Shown: positions 1-9,496, counted from the first letter of the stretch. The stretch is 64,000 nucleotides of DNA from JBCCTX01 sp964468435 (GCA_964468435.1 CAYXVE010000024.1:1-64000), one strand, 5' to 3'. The notes: generated by a model not told the origin, from the letters alone. A program made the numbers and translations.

Positions 1-213
1 TCAATTTACAACCTTTTTACTTGCCCACATTTTTTTTGTCCTGTACTCAGAAAAAATACAATACTTTTTCAGCCGCAACATTTCAACCAACGCTTCTCTA
101 TGCTAGTAAATATCTTTGCAGGATCTATCAATCGTACACAAAAGTTTGCTGGGTGTATATATATTACCCGCTGGCAACCTGCTATGTCTTAGGATCGATA
201 CCTGGCTACTTAC
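1..213. other. intergenic, no gene seen
   Basis: AT-rich sequence at the left edge. I see no convincing coding frame, hairpin or promoter. A plus-strand open frame exists here but has biased, non-protein-like composition and overlaps the end of the TapB-like gene. Confidence 0.5.
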
Positions 214-924
214 TCAATTTTGGATGCGGGTGAGCACAGAATAACTTATCAATTTCCCTTTCTTATTCAAGCTTTCACTTTTGATTGTTCCTACACCCTC
301 TGCTACCCATTCTATGGTTTGCCCGTTAAAGCCCATACCCATAGCCTTTGTCTGTATATCCGAAGATATTTTAATGCAATCAAATATCCCCGCTGCTGTT
401 TCTAGTCTGTCGCTCCCTATTACCCTACGATTGGTTATGTTGACAAAAGTCTTGAGCTTCATAGGACCAGTATTGATTGAAGCTTCAATATTGGCATCGG
501 GTAGCATCTGTCCTTCTGAAAGATCATTGGGAATAATGAGTTCAGTACCTGAAAATTCTGCCTCTACATTCATATTTTCTTCCATATCCTCAATAGGCTT
601 AAATACATCCTGAAAACGGGAAGAAAGATCCACATACAACTTACCATCTTCACATTTCATAAAATAAGTTCCCTCGGAAATTATTTCCCCCTTTTTGTCT
701 TCTAGCGTATTGTATACCTGGATTTCTACTACTTCCCCATCAACACTTTTCTCCACAACCTTTGTTGTATTCTTCCCTTCTACCTTATCCTTCTGATCAT
801 AAGAAGTGTACTCCAGTAAGGTGTTTTCCTGCATGGGAAAAAAATTTGTACAATCCTGCGCTTCCACGGTTTGAAAGCTGAAAATCATCATGAGCAAGGC
901 CGAAATGCCATAGATAGTCTTCAT
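214..924 (-). CDS. TapB-like secreted protein
   Basis: 236 residues with a Sec signal peptide (hydrophobic residues 5-19, likely cleavage after the VEA motif near residue 22), so exported to the periplasm or surface. The body has the layout of TapB/DUF3108-like proteins of Bacteroidota: an N-terminal 'F-P-M-x-x-x-T-L-L-E-Y' stretch at about 29-39, a central beta-rich part, and a C-terminal 'G-I-F-D-C-x-K-I' stretch followed by 'W-V-A-x-G-V-G-T-I-K'. The family has no proven enzymatic role. Transcription probably starts from the TACCTTTG box at 1049-1056, about 125 bp upstream. The next gene is the photolyase, on the same strand but 160 bp away, so probably a separate unit. The family name is recognised from pattern only. 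Confidence 0.75.
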   Translation of the reverse strand: MKTIYGISALLMMIFSFQTVEAQDCTNFFPMQENTLLEYTSYDQKDKVEGKNTTKVVEKSVDGEVVEIQVYNTLEDKKGEIISEGTYFMKCEDGKLYVDLSSRFQDVFKPIEDMEENMNVEAEFSGTELIIPNDLSEGQMLPDANIEASINTGPMKLKTFVNITNRRVIGSDRLETAAGIFDCIKISSDIQTKAMGMGFNGQTIEWVAEGVGTIKSESLNKKGKLISYSVLTRIQN

Positions 925-1048
925 AAGGTTAATGTGTTAATGTCCATCTTTATAGATAATGATCATATCCATATACAAGGCAACTTTTAGCATCTCATAA
1001 GAGGCCAGAACCATAAATCAGTTATGGATATTATATCAAGAATGTTTT

Positions 1049-1056
1049 CAAAGGTA
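1049..1056 (-). promoter_or_regulatory. candidate -7 promoter box (TACCTTTG)
   Basis: Read on the minus strand this matches the Bacteroidota primary-sigma -7 consensus TAnnTTTG exactly, and a TTG lies 21 bp upstream of it (1078-1080), close to the -33 spacing. It faces the TapB-like gene starting at 924. Confidence 0.4.
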
Positions 1057-1085
1057 GGAATTATTATCTGTATTATACAATGATA

Positions 1086-2387
1086 TTATCCCTTATCCAG
1101 GGCTTCTTTATACATTTTTAGCGTTCTTTCTCTTGCTTGCTTATGGTTGACTATGGGTTCAGGATATGCAGGCGTACCATATTCGGGAACCCACTGCCTT
1201 ACGTACTTTAGTTTGGGATCAAATTTTTTCATTTGAGATTCCGGATTGAAGATGCGGAAATAAGGTGCAGCATCCGTACCACAGCCAGCTGCCCACTGCC
1301 ATCCACCATTATTGGATGAGCGTTCATAGTCCAGCAATTTTATTGCAAAATACTCCTCACCCCACTGCCAGTTAATCAACAAATCCTTGACGAGAAAACT
1401 TGCTGTGATCATTCGTACGCGGTTGTGCATATATCCCGTCTCATTGAGTTCCCGCATGCCCGCATCGACGATGGGAAAGCCTGTCTTCCCCTCACACCAT
1501 TTTTTAAACCCCTCCTGATCATCGCGCCAGGGAATAGCAGCATATTCCCGACGAAAAGGACCAGTAGCTACATGGGGGTAATTCCAAAGAATCTGCATGT
1601 AAAACTCCCGCCATATGAGTTCATTGAGATAAGTTTCATTAAGTTCCTTGGCTTTCCTGGCCAGAGCTCTAATACTGACTGTCCCAAAGCGCAGATGTAT
1701 CCCGATACGTGTTGTCCCCTTATGTGCAGGATAGTTCCTCGTCTCATGATAATGCCTGATGATATCCTCATCGACATGCCGCTCAGGAAAACCGATATCA
1801 TTGGACGTAAAGCCCATTTCTTCAAGTGAAGGTAATGCAGGAGGAGTGTCAAATGTATAAAATGACTCATATCTTGACTCACAGTCATAAGAAGCTATGT
1901 GTTCTTCCGTCAAATTGGATTTCCACTTCTTGCTGTAAGGAGTAAAGACACTGTAAGGCGTATCGTTATTGGTGAGGATCTCCTCTTTCTCAAAAATCAC
2001 CTGATCCTTAAAAGTTTGAAATTCTATTCCATTGGAAGAGAGTAGCTCACCAACTTTCCGATCCCTGTCTCTCGCATAGGGCTCGTAGTCGTGATTGGTA
2101 TATACTGCCTGAATAGGATAATCTTCTGTCAATCGTTTCCAGACCTCAACAGGTTTTCCGTGTATGACTTCACATGCACTACCCATGCCGTTCAATTGCC
2201 GGTTGATCTCCCGAATACGATGGTGCAAAAAGGTTACCCGGGCATCTTCTTTGGGCAATGGATCCAGGATATCTTTGTCAAAGATGAAAACTGGCAATAC
2301 TTTTTTTCCGCTACCCAGCGCATGAAACAAACCTGCATTATCCTTTAACCTTAAATCTCTTCTAAACCAAAAAGCTACTATATCCAT
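1086..2387 (-). CDS. phrB: cryptochrome/photolyase family protein (class I deoxyribodipyrimidine photolyase)
   Basis: 433 residues, the usual length for a class I CPD photolyase, which splits UV-induced pyrimidine dimers using light and FADH-. The N-terminal alpha/beta antenna domain begins 'AFWFRRDLRL' (5-14). The C-terminal helical FAD-binding domain carries 'RFGTVS' (233-238), 'LIWREFYMQ' (257-265), 'GFPIVDAGMREL' (303-314), 'MHNRVRM' (320-326) and 'NNGGWQWAAGCGTDAAPYFR' (359-378), which are the hallmark FAD and DNA lesion contacts. The start is the first Met, directly before the conserved beta strand. It is divergent from folC across a 95-bp gap. An animal-type cryptochrome photoreceptor role is possible but less likely than repair. 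Confidence 0.93.
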   Translation of the reverse strand: MDIVAFWFRRDLRLKDNAGLFHALGSGKKVLPVFIFDKDILDPLPKEDARVTFLHHRIREINRQLNGMGSACEVIHGKPVEVWKRLTEDYPIQAVYTNHDYEPYARDRDRKVGELLSSNGIEFQTFKDQVIFEKEEILTNNDTPYSVFTPYSKKWKSNLTEEHIASYDCESRYESFYTFDTPPALPSLEEMGFTSNDIGFPERHVDEDIIRHYHETRNYPAHKGTTRIGIHLRFGTVSIRALARKAKELNETYLNELIWREFYMQILWNYPHVATGPFRREYAAIPWRDDQEGFKKWCEGKTGFPIVDAGMRELNETGYMHNRVRMITASFLVKDLLINWQWGEEYFAIKLLDYERSSNNGGWQWAAGCGTDAAPYFRIFNPESQMKKFDPKLKYVRQWVPEYGTPAYPEPIVNHKQARERTLKMYKEALDKG

Positions 2388-2482
2388 ATCATATTGTTTT
2401 TTATTAAACTTAACCAGATAGCTATGGTTTTTACTTATTGTGGTTCAAATAATATCTATATTACCATTTTTCCATATTGTCT

Positions 2483-3811
2483 ATGAAACTGACCAGCTAT
2501 CAGGAAACTATCAACTATCTATACAGTCTGTTACCCATGTTTCAACGGGAAGGTCAGACTGCTTATAAAAAAGACCTTACCAATACCCTGCTGCTGTGCG
2601 AAGCATTGGGCCATCCAGAACAACAATTCAACAGTATACTGATCGGTGGCACCAATGGCAAGGGTTCAGTTTCATCGATGTTGCATAGTATCTGTGTACA
2701 AGCCGGGTATAAGACAGGACTCTATACATCTCCTCACCTGCTCGACTTTACAGAACGAATCCGTATTGATCAGCAAAATATCTCACAGCATGATGTCATG
2801 GACTTCGTCAATCAACATCAGGACCTGATTGAACGAATCCGCCCCAGCTTTTTCGAATTTACCGTAGCCATGGCTTTCGACTATTTTGCCCGGTATGAAG
2901 TCGACCTGGCAGTGGTAGAAGTCGGTCTGGGCGGAAGACTTGACTCAACCAATGTCCTTAAGCCCTTAGTATCTGTCATTACCAATGTATCCTATGATCA
3001 TATGGAAATGCTCGGAGATACGCTCGAAGCTATTGCTGGGGAGAAGGCAGGAATTATCAAGCAGGATATACCTGTTATCATTGGAGAAACTCATCCGGAA
3101 ACAGTATCTGTATTTCTGTCACATGCAACGTCTGCACACACTGTTATTCATTTTGCTGACCAATGTTTCCGTGCCCGACAAATCAGCAACCACTGGGAAC
3201 AGGCAGTATTTGAGGTGATGGACTTGAGAAATGGCCAAACACAGACCTTTGTCTTGGATCTTCCGGGTGCTTACCAGAAGTATAATATAGCCACAACACT
3301 TAAAATCGTAGAAGAATTAGGCAAACTGGAGTTTGAATTTCTGGATGAAACTGTAGAATCTGGTCTCAGACAGGTAAAGCGCCTAGCAGGTCTTAGAGGG
3401 AGGATGGATCTCCTTGCCACTAAACCCCTTATCCTGACAGATACTGCACATAACGTAGCGGGTGTAGCGCAACTTGCAAACCAACTAAATACAATACATG
3501 CCCGCAAAAAATATATCGTATGGGGCATGGTCCGGGAAAAGAATCACGATGAAATTCTTCATTTACTCCCGCAAGATGCCTATTTCATCTTTGTAAGACC
3601 CGATATTCCTAGAGGACTTCATGCAGATACCCTGCTTGAGATCTCCGACATGCAATACAAACAAGGCGAAACAGCATCTTCAGTGTTAGCGGGTGTACAA
3701 AAGGCACTTACCCTGGCAAATGAGGATGATATGATCCTCATAGGAGGTAGTACCTTTGTGATTGCTGAAGTACTGTTGCACAGTGCAGAACTGTTTGCCT
3801 CTGCAGACTAA
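2483..3811 (+). CDS. folC: bifunctional folylpolyglutamate synthase/dihydrofolate synthase
   Basis: 442 residues. The enzyme adds glutamate to dihydropteroate and to folates in the cytosol, with ATP. The Mur-ligase-like P-loop 'GGTNGKGSVSS' is at about 55-65, followed by 'GLYTSPHL' and the FolC signature 'VEVGLGGRLDSTNV'; 'ITNVSYDHMEMLG' and 'EKAGIIK' supply Mg/ATP and lysine contacts, and the C-terminal domain has 'DTAHN' and 'GGSTFVIAEVL'. I take the ATG at 2483; a TTG two codons earlier (2477) is also in frame but less likely. No Shine-Dalgarno sequence is visible. It is convergent with the barrel gene at 3816, leaving only 4 bp. Confidence 0.95.
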   Translation: MKLTSYQETINYLYSLLPMFQREGQTAYKKDLTNTLLLCEALGHPEQQFNSILIGGTNGKGSVSSMLHSICVQAGYKTGLYTSPHLLDFTERIRIDQQNISQHDVMDFVNQHQDLIERIRPSFFEFTVAMAFDYFARYEVDLAVVEVGLGGRLDSTNVLKPLVSVITNVSYDHMEMLGDTLEAIAGEKAGIIKQDIPVIIGETHPETVSVFLSHATSAHTVIHFADQCFRARQISNHWEQAVFEVMDLRNGQTQTFVLDLPGAYQKYNIATTLKIVEELGKLEFEFLDETVESGLRQVKRLAGLRGRMDLLATKPLILTDTAHNVAGVAQLANQLNTIHARKKYIVWGMVREKNHDEILHLLPQDAYFIFVRPDIPRGLHADTLLEISDMQYKQGETASSVLAGVQKALTLANEDDMILIGGSTFVIAEVLLHSAELFASAD

Positions 3812-3815
3812 TATC

Positions 3816-5084
3816 TTACAGGCGTGTATTTACTATGTTGTTGTAAATAGATCCAAAGGTATAACTGAATCCCAGCGAGACGTAGGACTCATAATTTGTA
3901 GCTAATTGCTTTTGAGATAACAGGACCTCTTCCAGCGATGTGTCGCCTGCAGGCAGTGATAGCTGATCCCTAATAAATTCCAGGTTACTTCTCAGATTGA
4001 CTGCCAATCCCTTGACAAGTCTGAAAGACAGATTGCTATTGAATTCCAGGCTGTTCTTGGTAACATCATGAAAGTAATGAGAGCCTTCCAACCCTACCCA
4101 GACAGAACCCCAGGGTTGACGTAGCCGGAGAGCCACTTCCACGGAGTGGTTGAAAAGCAACTCTTCTACCTGATCATAGACCGTACGCTCGATATAATTG
4201 CTGTAGGAAGGGCCAATCTTGTAAGCAAAAGTAAACTCCTTCCTCATAACATCTTCGTAAGAGAATATATTGTACTCAATAGCTGGTGTAAAATACATGG
4301 CATTGTCTATGTTGCGAAAAGTAGATGTATAAGCACCGGTAAATACTCCTGCTGACCAGTGATCGCTTACACTTTTCACGACTCTGCCACCCAGTCTACT
4401 AAAATTACGCTCACTGGTTATCGTTCCTTCGTCCTGTTCAATCTTCTGTTCACGGTTATCCACATTACTGTCTACGATGATGCGCCAATCGGGAGTTACA
4501 TGACTTGCTCTAGCATTGACTTCGTAATTGATAGAACTCCTGGCACTTTCTTTCCGGAAACTACCTCCTGCTCCTACGCGAAATACCCAGTTTTTCCAGG
4601 GATCATCTTTTTTGACCAATTGTTGCTCCTCATTATCATTTTTCTTTGGGAAGACAATATCTATTTCTTCTCCCATGCTGGTTTGTGACAGATAAGAGAC
4701 CAGACCCATCTGAAAATATTTGACAAATTGTTTCCTTCGAATGTCATTGGTAGATTGAGGTAAGACGTCGAAGGAAATGATGTTTTTCATTTCCTTGAAT
4801 TCCTTGAGACCGATCATATCGATTTTGTAATTTATTCCCCCAGACGCAGTGTTTTGAGTAGCTATAAGGGCATGTACATGCGCTTCTTTGGGATCTCTTA
4901 CATAATTGATCTGATTGACTTGTTGGCGGATGTAGATTATATCACAGGCGTTACACTCCAGGAATACATTGAGCTTGTCAATATTTTTCTTTTCCTGGGC
5001 ATGCATTACATTTATTGAAAATATCAATATTCCCAAAAATGCGAAAAACAATAAAAGCGGTCTCATTACGCGTACATTATCCAT
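3816..5084 (-). CDS. outer-membrane beta-barrel protein (DUF481-like)
   Basis: About 422 residues from the Met at 5084; Met codons at 5129 and 5066 are alternatives. I prefer 5084 or 5066 because the hydrophobic signal peptide (ending near 'INVMHAQ') then begins properly and because a -7 box sits at 5136-5143, only 7 bp from the earliest Met. After the signal peptide comes a soluble alpha/beta domain of about 130 residues with two close cysteines ('LECNACDIIYIRQ'), then about 260 residues of alternating amphipathic strands ('YEVNARASHVTPDWRIIVD', 'WSAGVFTGAYTSTFRNID') ending in an aromatic strand 'YVSLGFSYTFGSIYNN', as in outer-membrane barrels. Function unknown. The soluble N-terminal domain resembles a small secretin/TonB-type plug only loosely, so I do not name it. 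Confidence 0.7.
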   Translation of the reverse strand: MDNVRVMRPLLLFFAFLGILIFSINVMHAQEKKNIDKLNVFLECNACDIIYIRQQVNQINYVRDPKEAHVHALIATQNTASGGINYKIDMIGLKEFKEMKNIISFDVLPQSTNDIRRKQFVKYFQMGLVSYLSQTSMGEEIDIVFPKKNDNEEQQLVKKDDPWKNWVFRVGAGGSFRKESARSSINYEVNARASHVTPDWRIIVDSNVDNREQKIEQDEGTITSERNFSRLGGRVVKSVSDHWSAGVFTGAYTSTFRNIDNAMYFTPAIEYNIFSYEDVMRKEFTFAYKIGPSYSNYIERTVYDQVEELLFNHSVEVALRLRQPWGSVWVGLEGSHYFHDVTKNSLEFNSNLSFRLVKGLAVNLRSNLEFIRDQLSLPAGDTSLEEVLLSQKQLATNYESYVSLGFSYTFGSIYNNIVNTRL

Positions 5085-5135
5085 TTGGTAAGGTAGATTA
5101 ATAATTAAGTTTGAAAAAGGACATCCCATTGGTTA

Positions 5136-5143
5136 CAAAATTA
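5136..5143 (-). promoter_or_regulatory. candidate -7 promoter box (TAATTTTG)
   Basis: Exact match on the minus strand to TAnnTTTG, upstream of the barrel gene. With this promoter the mRNA would start near 5128, which argues against the Met at 5129 as the translation start. No clear -33 element. Confidence 0.4.
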
Positions 5144-5225
5144 ACAAAAAGTAATTATGTATTACATATCATGAGCAAAAATGTTGCAACATTTAATTTC
5201 GAATAAAAGTTATTCAGCGTACTGA

Positions 5226-5762
5226 CTAATTGGCAGTATCTTTTGAAGAACTCAAATCCATAAAAGGACTATTTATAGGCTGAATATTTTGGGTTGTTGC
5301 CGCTTTTTGTGCAACATACAATTCTTCGATAAAGCCATGCCTTCCCTGCCAGGCAAGGATCATAGTATCCTGGGTAAGTTTCCGGATCTGGTGCGTAAAT
5401 GTAATTTCTTTGTCGGAAGCCGAAGATGTTTCGCGATTCTCACCCTTGTAAACGAATGCAATGGCAGATTTATCAGACTTTACATACCATTTTCCCTGGC
5501 CAAGTAGTTCATTTTCAAATACTTTAAAGGAACCATTGTTATATAGTTCAAGTGTGCGGTGATTGTTACTATCCTGCCGGGTGACTCTTCCCCCCATGTA
5601 GGGGTCATAAGTTTGTATAAGTTTCCAGCGAACCATTTTCAAGCTGTCTCCTAATATCAAGGTAGCAGCTTGCTGGAGCCCCATTGTGTCAAAATGATTA
5701 TTACGGCAGCTTATCAAAGCTGCAAAAATCAGTAGCACGATAATATATGGCTGGAGCTTCAT
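5226..5762 (-). CDS. lipoprotein, lipocalin-like
   Basis: 178 residues with a lipoprotein signal: hydrophobic residues 5-16 and a lipobox 'LISC' giving lipidated Cys19. The rest has the strand pattern of a small lipocalin-like domain common in Bacteroidota: 'MVRWKLIQTYDPYMGG', 'TLELYNNGSFKVFENELLGQGKW' split over two strands, then 'TFTHQIRKLTQDTMILAWQGRHGFIEELYVA'-type strands at about 122-155. These domains are usually called lipocalin-like DUFs and have no settled ligand. It lies downstream of nothing on its own strand (the barrel gene is 96 bp further on) and is divergent from the small membrane protein at 5826. Outer-membrane inner leaflet is the likely site. Confidence 0.65.
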   Translation of the reverse strand: MKLQPYIIVLLIFAALISCRNNHFDTMGLQQAATLILGDSLKMVRWKLIQTYDPYMGGRVTRQDSNNHRTLELYNNGSFKVFENELLGQGKWYVKSDKSAIAFVYKGENRETSSASDKEITFTHQIRKLTQDTMILAWQGRHGFIEELYVAQKAATTQNIQPINSPFMDLSSSKDTAN

Positions 5763-5825
5763 AGATTATGTAACAAATTAACTAGTTTCGCTGTATATCA
5801 TACACGTTGTACGAATAAAAGTAAA

Positions 5826-6404
5826 ATGGAAGATATCACAAAATTAAACGTTGCCCTTTTATACATTATACCTCCAATTCTCGTAATGGTTGCTGTAGGG
5901 ATGATATTATATTTTCAACAAAAAAAAGAACAACTGCAACACAATATTAATACTTACCATGAGTTAATGAAACATATACTACCCTTAAAGATTAGTGCAT
6001 ATGAAAGAGCTATACTTTTTCTCGAACGGATCCGACCGGAAAACCTACTGCCACGTTGTGAACATATTCAAGACTCAGCTCAGGCTCTTCAAATAGAGTT
6101 GCTCAATCATATCAGAGATGAATACGAACACAATCTCGCTCAGCAACTATACATCAGCAATGAAGGCTGGGACAGCTTGATCAATGCCAAGGAGATGATC
6201 CTGAATGTCATCAATAGCAGTGCCTCCGAACTGTCTGAAAATAGTACTGGAATGGATCTGGGAAAGATTATCTTGGAAAAAGTTTCTACATCAGAAGAAA
6301 TTATTACACAAAAAGCCATAAATACGTTGAAATATGATTTTAACGCAAATTTGAATTTTAATAGTAAATTACTGATCAAAAATGGCAGCACGATACTAAA
6401 ATAA
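5826..6404 (+). CDS. conserved membrane-anchored protein (DUF7935-like)
   Basis: 192 residues. One N-terminal transmembrane segment (about 10-30, 'LLYIIPPILVMVAVGMILYF') is followed by a charged Q/K stretch and a helical cytosolic domain with 'LPLRISAYERAILFLERI'-like text at 52-70 (seen as L-P-L-K-I-S-A-Y-E-R-A), which is the recognisable core of a Bacteroidota-restricted family now listed, I believe, as DUF7935. Such proteins are found as single-copy genes of unknown function. No partner is evident: dnaA starts 420 bp later on the same strand, and a divergent lipoprotein lies upstream. I am fairly sure of the family pattern, not of its number. Confidence 0.65.
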   Translation: MEDITKLNVALLYIIPPILVMVAVGMILYFQQKKEQLQHNINTYHELMKHILPLKISAYERAILFLERIRPENLLPRCEHIQDSAQALQIELLNHIRDEYEHNLAQQLYISNEGWDSLINAKEMILNVINSSASELSENSTGMDLGKIILEKVSTSEEIITQKAINTLKYDFNANLNFNSKLLIKNGSTILK

Positions 6405-6824
6405 CTTGCAAAAGTCTTCCCTTTTTCCTGAGATATACAGCGTAAGTATCGCTTATCAAATACAGTAAAATATAAATTATAATAAATAATTTTAAATAAA
6501 TTTTATTTACATATGTAAAGCAATCTTCTTTTTTTCACATATTGCTGATTATACAATAAACCACTAATTATGAGCTATTTATGCAGATTTTTAGTGGCAA
6601 TATTCTTTTCCCGGCTAAAATATGTCAGACAAATATTATTGTTTTTATTTGATGACTGATAATCAATGAATTTGTTATTCATGAATGGTCCCTAGCAATT
6701 ATGTAAAAAAAGTGTTATGTACAAGTTTTTTTTTTCAATAATTTTTTCCAACTTTATTCTTACGCCAGATAACTTTGCTAGTTAGTTTTAAGATTACTGA
6801 TTAGTTAGTGCAAATAAAATTAGT
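6405..6824 (+). other. 420-bp AT-rich region upstream of dnaA
   Basis: Very AT-rich with long A/T runs (for example T-tracts around 6727-6735) but no gene. I looked for DnaA boxes (TTATNCACA) on both strands and found only poor matches such as TTATGTACA near 6715, so I cannot call an origin. It holds the probable dnaA promoter at 6770-6777. Confidence 0.5.
6770..6777 (+). promoter_or_regulatory. candidate dnaA -7 promoter box (TAACTTTG)
   Basis: Exact match to the Bacteroidota TAnnTTTG element, 48-57 bp before the dnaA start codons. A weak -33-like TTT lies about 20 bp upstream. Confidence 0.5.
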
Positions 6825-6833
6825 ATGTTAATA

Positions 6834-8270
6834 ATGACGACGGATTACGTTGACATATGGAATAACTGTCTTCGGATCATCAGAGAAAAGCTGTCTCCGC
6901 AAAGCTTTGACACATGGTTTAAGCCTATTCAGCCCGTGAGCCTTAATCAAAACGTACTGACTATTGAGGTTCCCAGTCAGTTTTTTTATGAATATCTAGA
7001 AAACCACTATGTGGAGCTACTGAGGTTGAGTATACGCCAGACACTTGGCCCACAGGCCCGCCTGGAATACCACATCATCGTGGATGAACCCGGCAAAAAT
7101 TCTCATGTTACAAATCCAGCTATTCAACCTCAAACAGGTATGAACACTGGATATCAATCTCAGCCCAAAGAGCCAGCACCCGGATCACAATCTATTCCTA
7201 ACCCTTTTGTTATCCCGGGAATACGAAAATTTGAAGTGGACTCGCACCTCGATCATCAATTTACTTTCAATTCCTTCATTGAAGGCGATTGCAACCGCCT
7301 GGCCAGATCCGCTGGATTTGCTGTTGCCAGCAAACCCGGTGTTACAGCGTATAACCCGCTATTTGTTTATGGTACCGTAGGCCTCGGAAAAACTCACCTG
7401 CTCCATGCCATCGGTAATAAAACCAAACAGGATGCACCCGGTAAAGCTGTTCTCTACGTATCTTCGGAACAGTTCTCACAGCAATTTGTAGATGCCGTAA
7501 AACGCGGTTCTGTAGGAGACTTCATGAATTTCTACCGGATGATCGATGTCCTCCTCGTAGATGATATTCAGTTCTTCTCCGGAAAAACCAAAACACAGGA
7601 CAATTTTTTCCACGTATTCAATCACCTTCGCCAGTTTGGAAAACAGATAGTCCTGGCATCAGATAGAGCCCCCCAGGATATGGAAGGCATGGAAGAGAGA
7701 CTTCTTTCGAGATTCAAATGGGGACTTAGTGCCAGCCTACAGGTACCTAGCTATGAGACAAGAAGATTTATACTCCAAAGCAAAATGCTGCAAAATGGAG
7801 TAGAGATGCCAGCTGAAGTGATCGACTATATCGCTCACAATATCAACTCAAATATTCGCGAACTCGAAGGCGCCATGGTAAGCCTTTTAGCACAAAGCTC
7901 ACTTGCTCAAAAGGATGTAGATATAGACTTGGCAAAATCACTGCTCGACAATTTTATTGATAAAGTCTCGCGAGAAATAACAATTGACGCAATCCAAAGT
8001 ATCGTGGCCGAACATCTCAACGTGGAAGTAGAATTGCTTAAAGCCAAAACCCGTAAACGCATGATCGTTCAGGCTCGGCAGATCGCTATGTATTTTGCTA
8101 AACAACTTACTCAACATTCACTGAAAGCTATAGGCCTGCACTTTGGAGGTAGAGACCATTCGACTGTTATTCACGCCTTGCAAACTGTCAATGATCTCAT
8201 GGCTACAGATCATCAGTTCAAACAAAACGTCGAAGAGATCAGTAAAAAACTGGCACTTGAGTCAAGGTAA
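6834..8270 (+). CDS. dnaA: chromosomal replication initiator DnaA
   Basis: About 478 residues. DnaA-ATP opens the replication origin and loads helicase. Domain I begins 'DYVDIWNNCLRIIREKLSPQSFDTWF'-like text (here split at the W of 'SFDTWF'); a Gly/Pro/Gln-rich linker (about 90-125) follows; domain III has Walker A 'GTVGLGKT' (183-190 counted from the upstream ATG), Walker B 'LLVDDIQF' with the two Asp at 246-247, and sensor regions 'LASDRAPQDM' and 'LSRFKWGL'; domain IV carries the DnaA signature 'GGRDHSTVIHA'. ATG at 6834 gives the usual 'MTTDYV' start; ATG at 6825 is possible. It ends 22 bp before the DUF58 gene and may be cotranscribed with it. Confidence 0.97.
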   Translation: MTTDYVDIWNNCLRIIREKLSPQSFDTWFKPIQPVSLNQNVLTIEVPSQFFYEYLENHYVELLRLSIRQTLGPQARLEYHIIVDEPGKNSHVTNPAIQPQTGMNTGYQSQPKEPAPGSQSIPNPFVIPGIRKFEVDSHLDHQFTFNSFIEGDCNRLARSAGFAVASKPGVTAYNPLFVYGTVGLGKTHLLHAIGNKTKQDAPGKAVLYVSSEQFSQQFVDAVKRGSVGDFMNFYRMIDVLLVDDIQFFSGKTKTQDNFFHVFNHLRQFGKQIVLASDRAPQDMEGMEERLLSRFKWGLSASLQVPSYETRRFILQSKMLQNGVEMPAEVIDYIAHNINSNIRELEGAMVSLLAQSSLAQKDVDIDLAKSLLDNFIDKVSREITIDAIQSIVAEHLNVEVELLKAKTRKRMIVQARQIAMYFAKQLTQHSLKAIGLHFGGRDHSTVIHALQTVNDLMATDHQFKQNVEEISKKLALESR

Positions 8271-8279
8271 TCCAACAAA

Positions 8280-8287
8280 TATATTTG
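8280..8287 (+). promoter_or_regulatory. candidate -7 box (TATATTTG) five bases before an ATG
   Basis: Exact TAnnTTTG, ending 5 nt before the start codon at 8293. If used, transcription would begin at or within a few bases of the ATG, giving a leaderless mRNA for the DUF58 gene. It lies just after the dnaA stop codon. Confidence 0.35.
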
Positions 8288-8292
8288 TACAT

Positions 8293-9219
8293 ATGGCTAA
8301 AACTCCCATCACATATCTGAACCCACTGGTAGTAAGAAAGCTGAAAAATATTGAGATCAAAGCCAAAATGATTGTAGAAGGCTTTATCACAGGAATGCAC
8401 CGTAGCCCCTATCACGGATTTTCTGTAGAGTTTGCTGAACACCGTCCCTATAACTCCGGAGAATCCCTGAAAAATATAGACTGGAAAGTATATGGCAAAA
8501 CCAATCGCTTGTTCTCAAAAAAGTATGAAGAAGAAACCAATCTACGTTGCCAGGTAGTACTCGACGTCAGCGACTCTATGAGATATCCCGTCGATGGAAT
8601 ATCCAAACTGGAATATGGTGCCTATCTCGCTGCAGCCCTCCAGTATCTCATGATTAGCCAGCGAGATGCAGCAGGAATGACCCTTTTTGATGAAAATATC
8701 TCCTTCTACGCCCCACCTAAATCCAAATACTCCTGGCTCATTCCCATATATAAGGAACTGGAAAATGTAGTCAAACAGGCAGAATACTTTACCCACAAAA
8801 CTGCTACGGCGAAAGTACTGCACCAGATCGCTAAGAAATTTCATCGCAGATCCTTTGTAGTTCTCATTACCGATCTTTTCAACCAAACAGAAAATAGCTC
8901 TGAACTCTTCAAATCCCTGCAACACCTACGTCATGAAAAGCACGAAGTGATCGTCTTTCACTTACTCGATCGCAAAACCGAACAATTATTTGATTTCCCC
9001 AACCGCCCCATCATCCTCAAAGACCTGGAAAATGGTGAAAAAATAGAGGTACATCCCAACCAAATACGTAAACAGTATCAGCAGGCTATGCGCAATTTTA
9101 ATGCAGCATTTAAACAAAAATGTTATGAATTTAACATCGACTTTATCGAAGTTGATATCGCTCAATCCTATGATAAAATTCTAACCGATTATCTGCTGAA
9201 GAGAAGAAAAATAAAATAG
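8293..9219 (+). CDS. DUF58 domain-containing protein
   Basis: 308 residues from the ATG at 8293, chosen because it is the first Met after the dnaA stop and the protein family begins 'MAKTPITYLNPLVVRKLKNIEI'-like (shown here in shortened form). DUF58 core 'GMHRSPYHGFSVEFAEHRPY' (about 33-52) and 'IDWKVYGKTNRLFSKKYEEE' are plain. It continues into a von Willebrand A-like part: 'LDVSDSMRYP' is the MIDAS D-x-S-x-S motif, and 'FVVLITDLF' the later Asp. In most genomes DUF58 proteins sit beside a MoxR AAA+ ATPase and act in metal-cofactor or envelope maturation; no moxR is visible here. Cytosolic; no membrane helices. Confidence 0.88.
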   Translation: MAKTPITYLNPLVVRKLKNIEIKAKMIVEGFITGMHRSPYHGFSVEFAEHRPYNSGESLKNIDWKVYGKTNRLFSKKYEEETNLRCQVVLDVSDSMRYPVDGISKLEYGAYLAAALQYLMISQRDAAGMTLFDENISFYAPPKSKYSWLIPIYKELENVVKQAEYFTHKTATAKVLHQIAKKFHRRSFVVLITDLFNQTENSSELFKSLQHLRHEKHEVIVFHLLDRKTEQLFDFPNRPIILKDLENGEKIEVHPNQIRKQYQQAMRNFNAAFKQKCYEFNIDFIEVDIAQSYDKILTDYLLKRRKIK

Positions 9220-9496
9220 TCGCCCAACTTTTATATTCTATTATTCACAAAACCATGTAATGGAGACTATAAATAGCTGTTTTAAAAAGTGCTAAACCGA
9301 CCTTCCAATCCCATAACTTCTAACTATTTATCCCTAAAAACATACAACAAAATAACTATTTTTATAAAAAATATTTAATATTTATTACTACATTCAATAA
9401 ATTTCTTACATTTAGGCAAGAAATTAAGTACAGGACTCACTAAAACCGTTTCTGTTTTCGTTTACACATAGTAATATTCGAAAAAGAACCCAACAT

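Noticed and set aside
2477..2482. TTG start for folC
   Set aside because: The ATG two codons later is a better start, and no ribosome-binding sequence supports the TTG.
6405..6824. Replication origin next to dnaA
   Set aside because: AT-rich and well placed, but I found no cluster of DnaA boxes on either strand; only poor matches. GC-skew data over a larger region would be needed.
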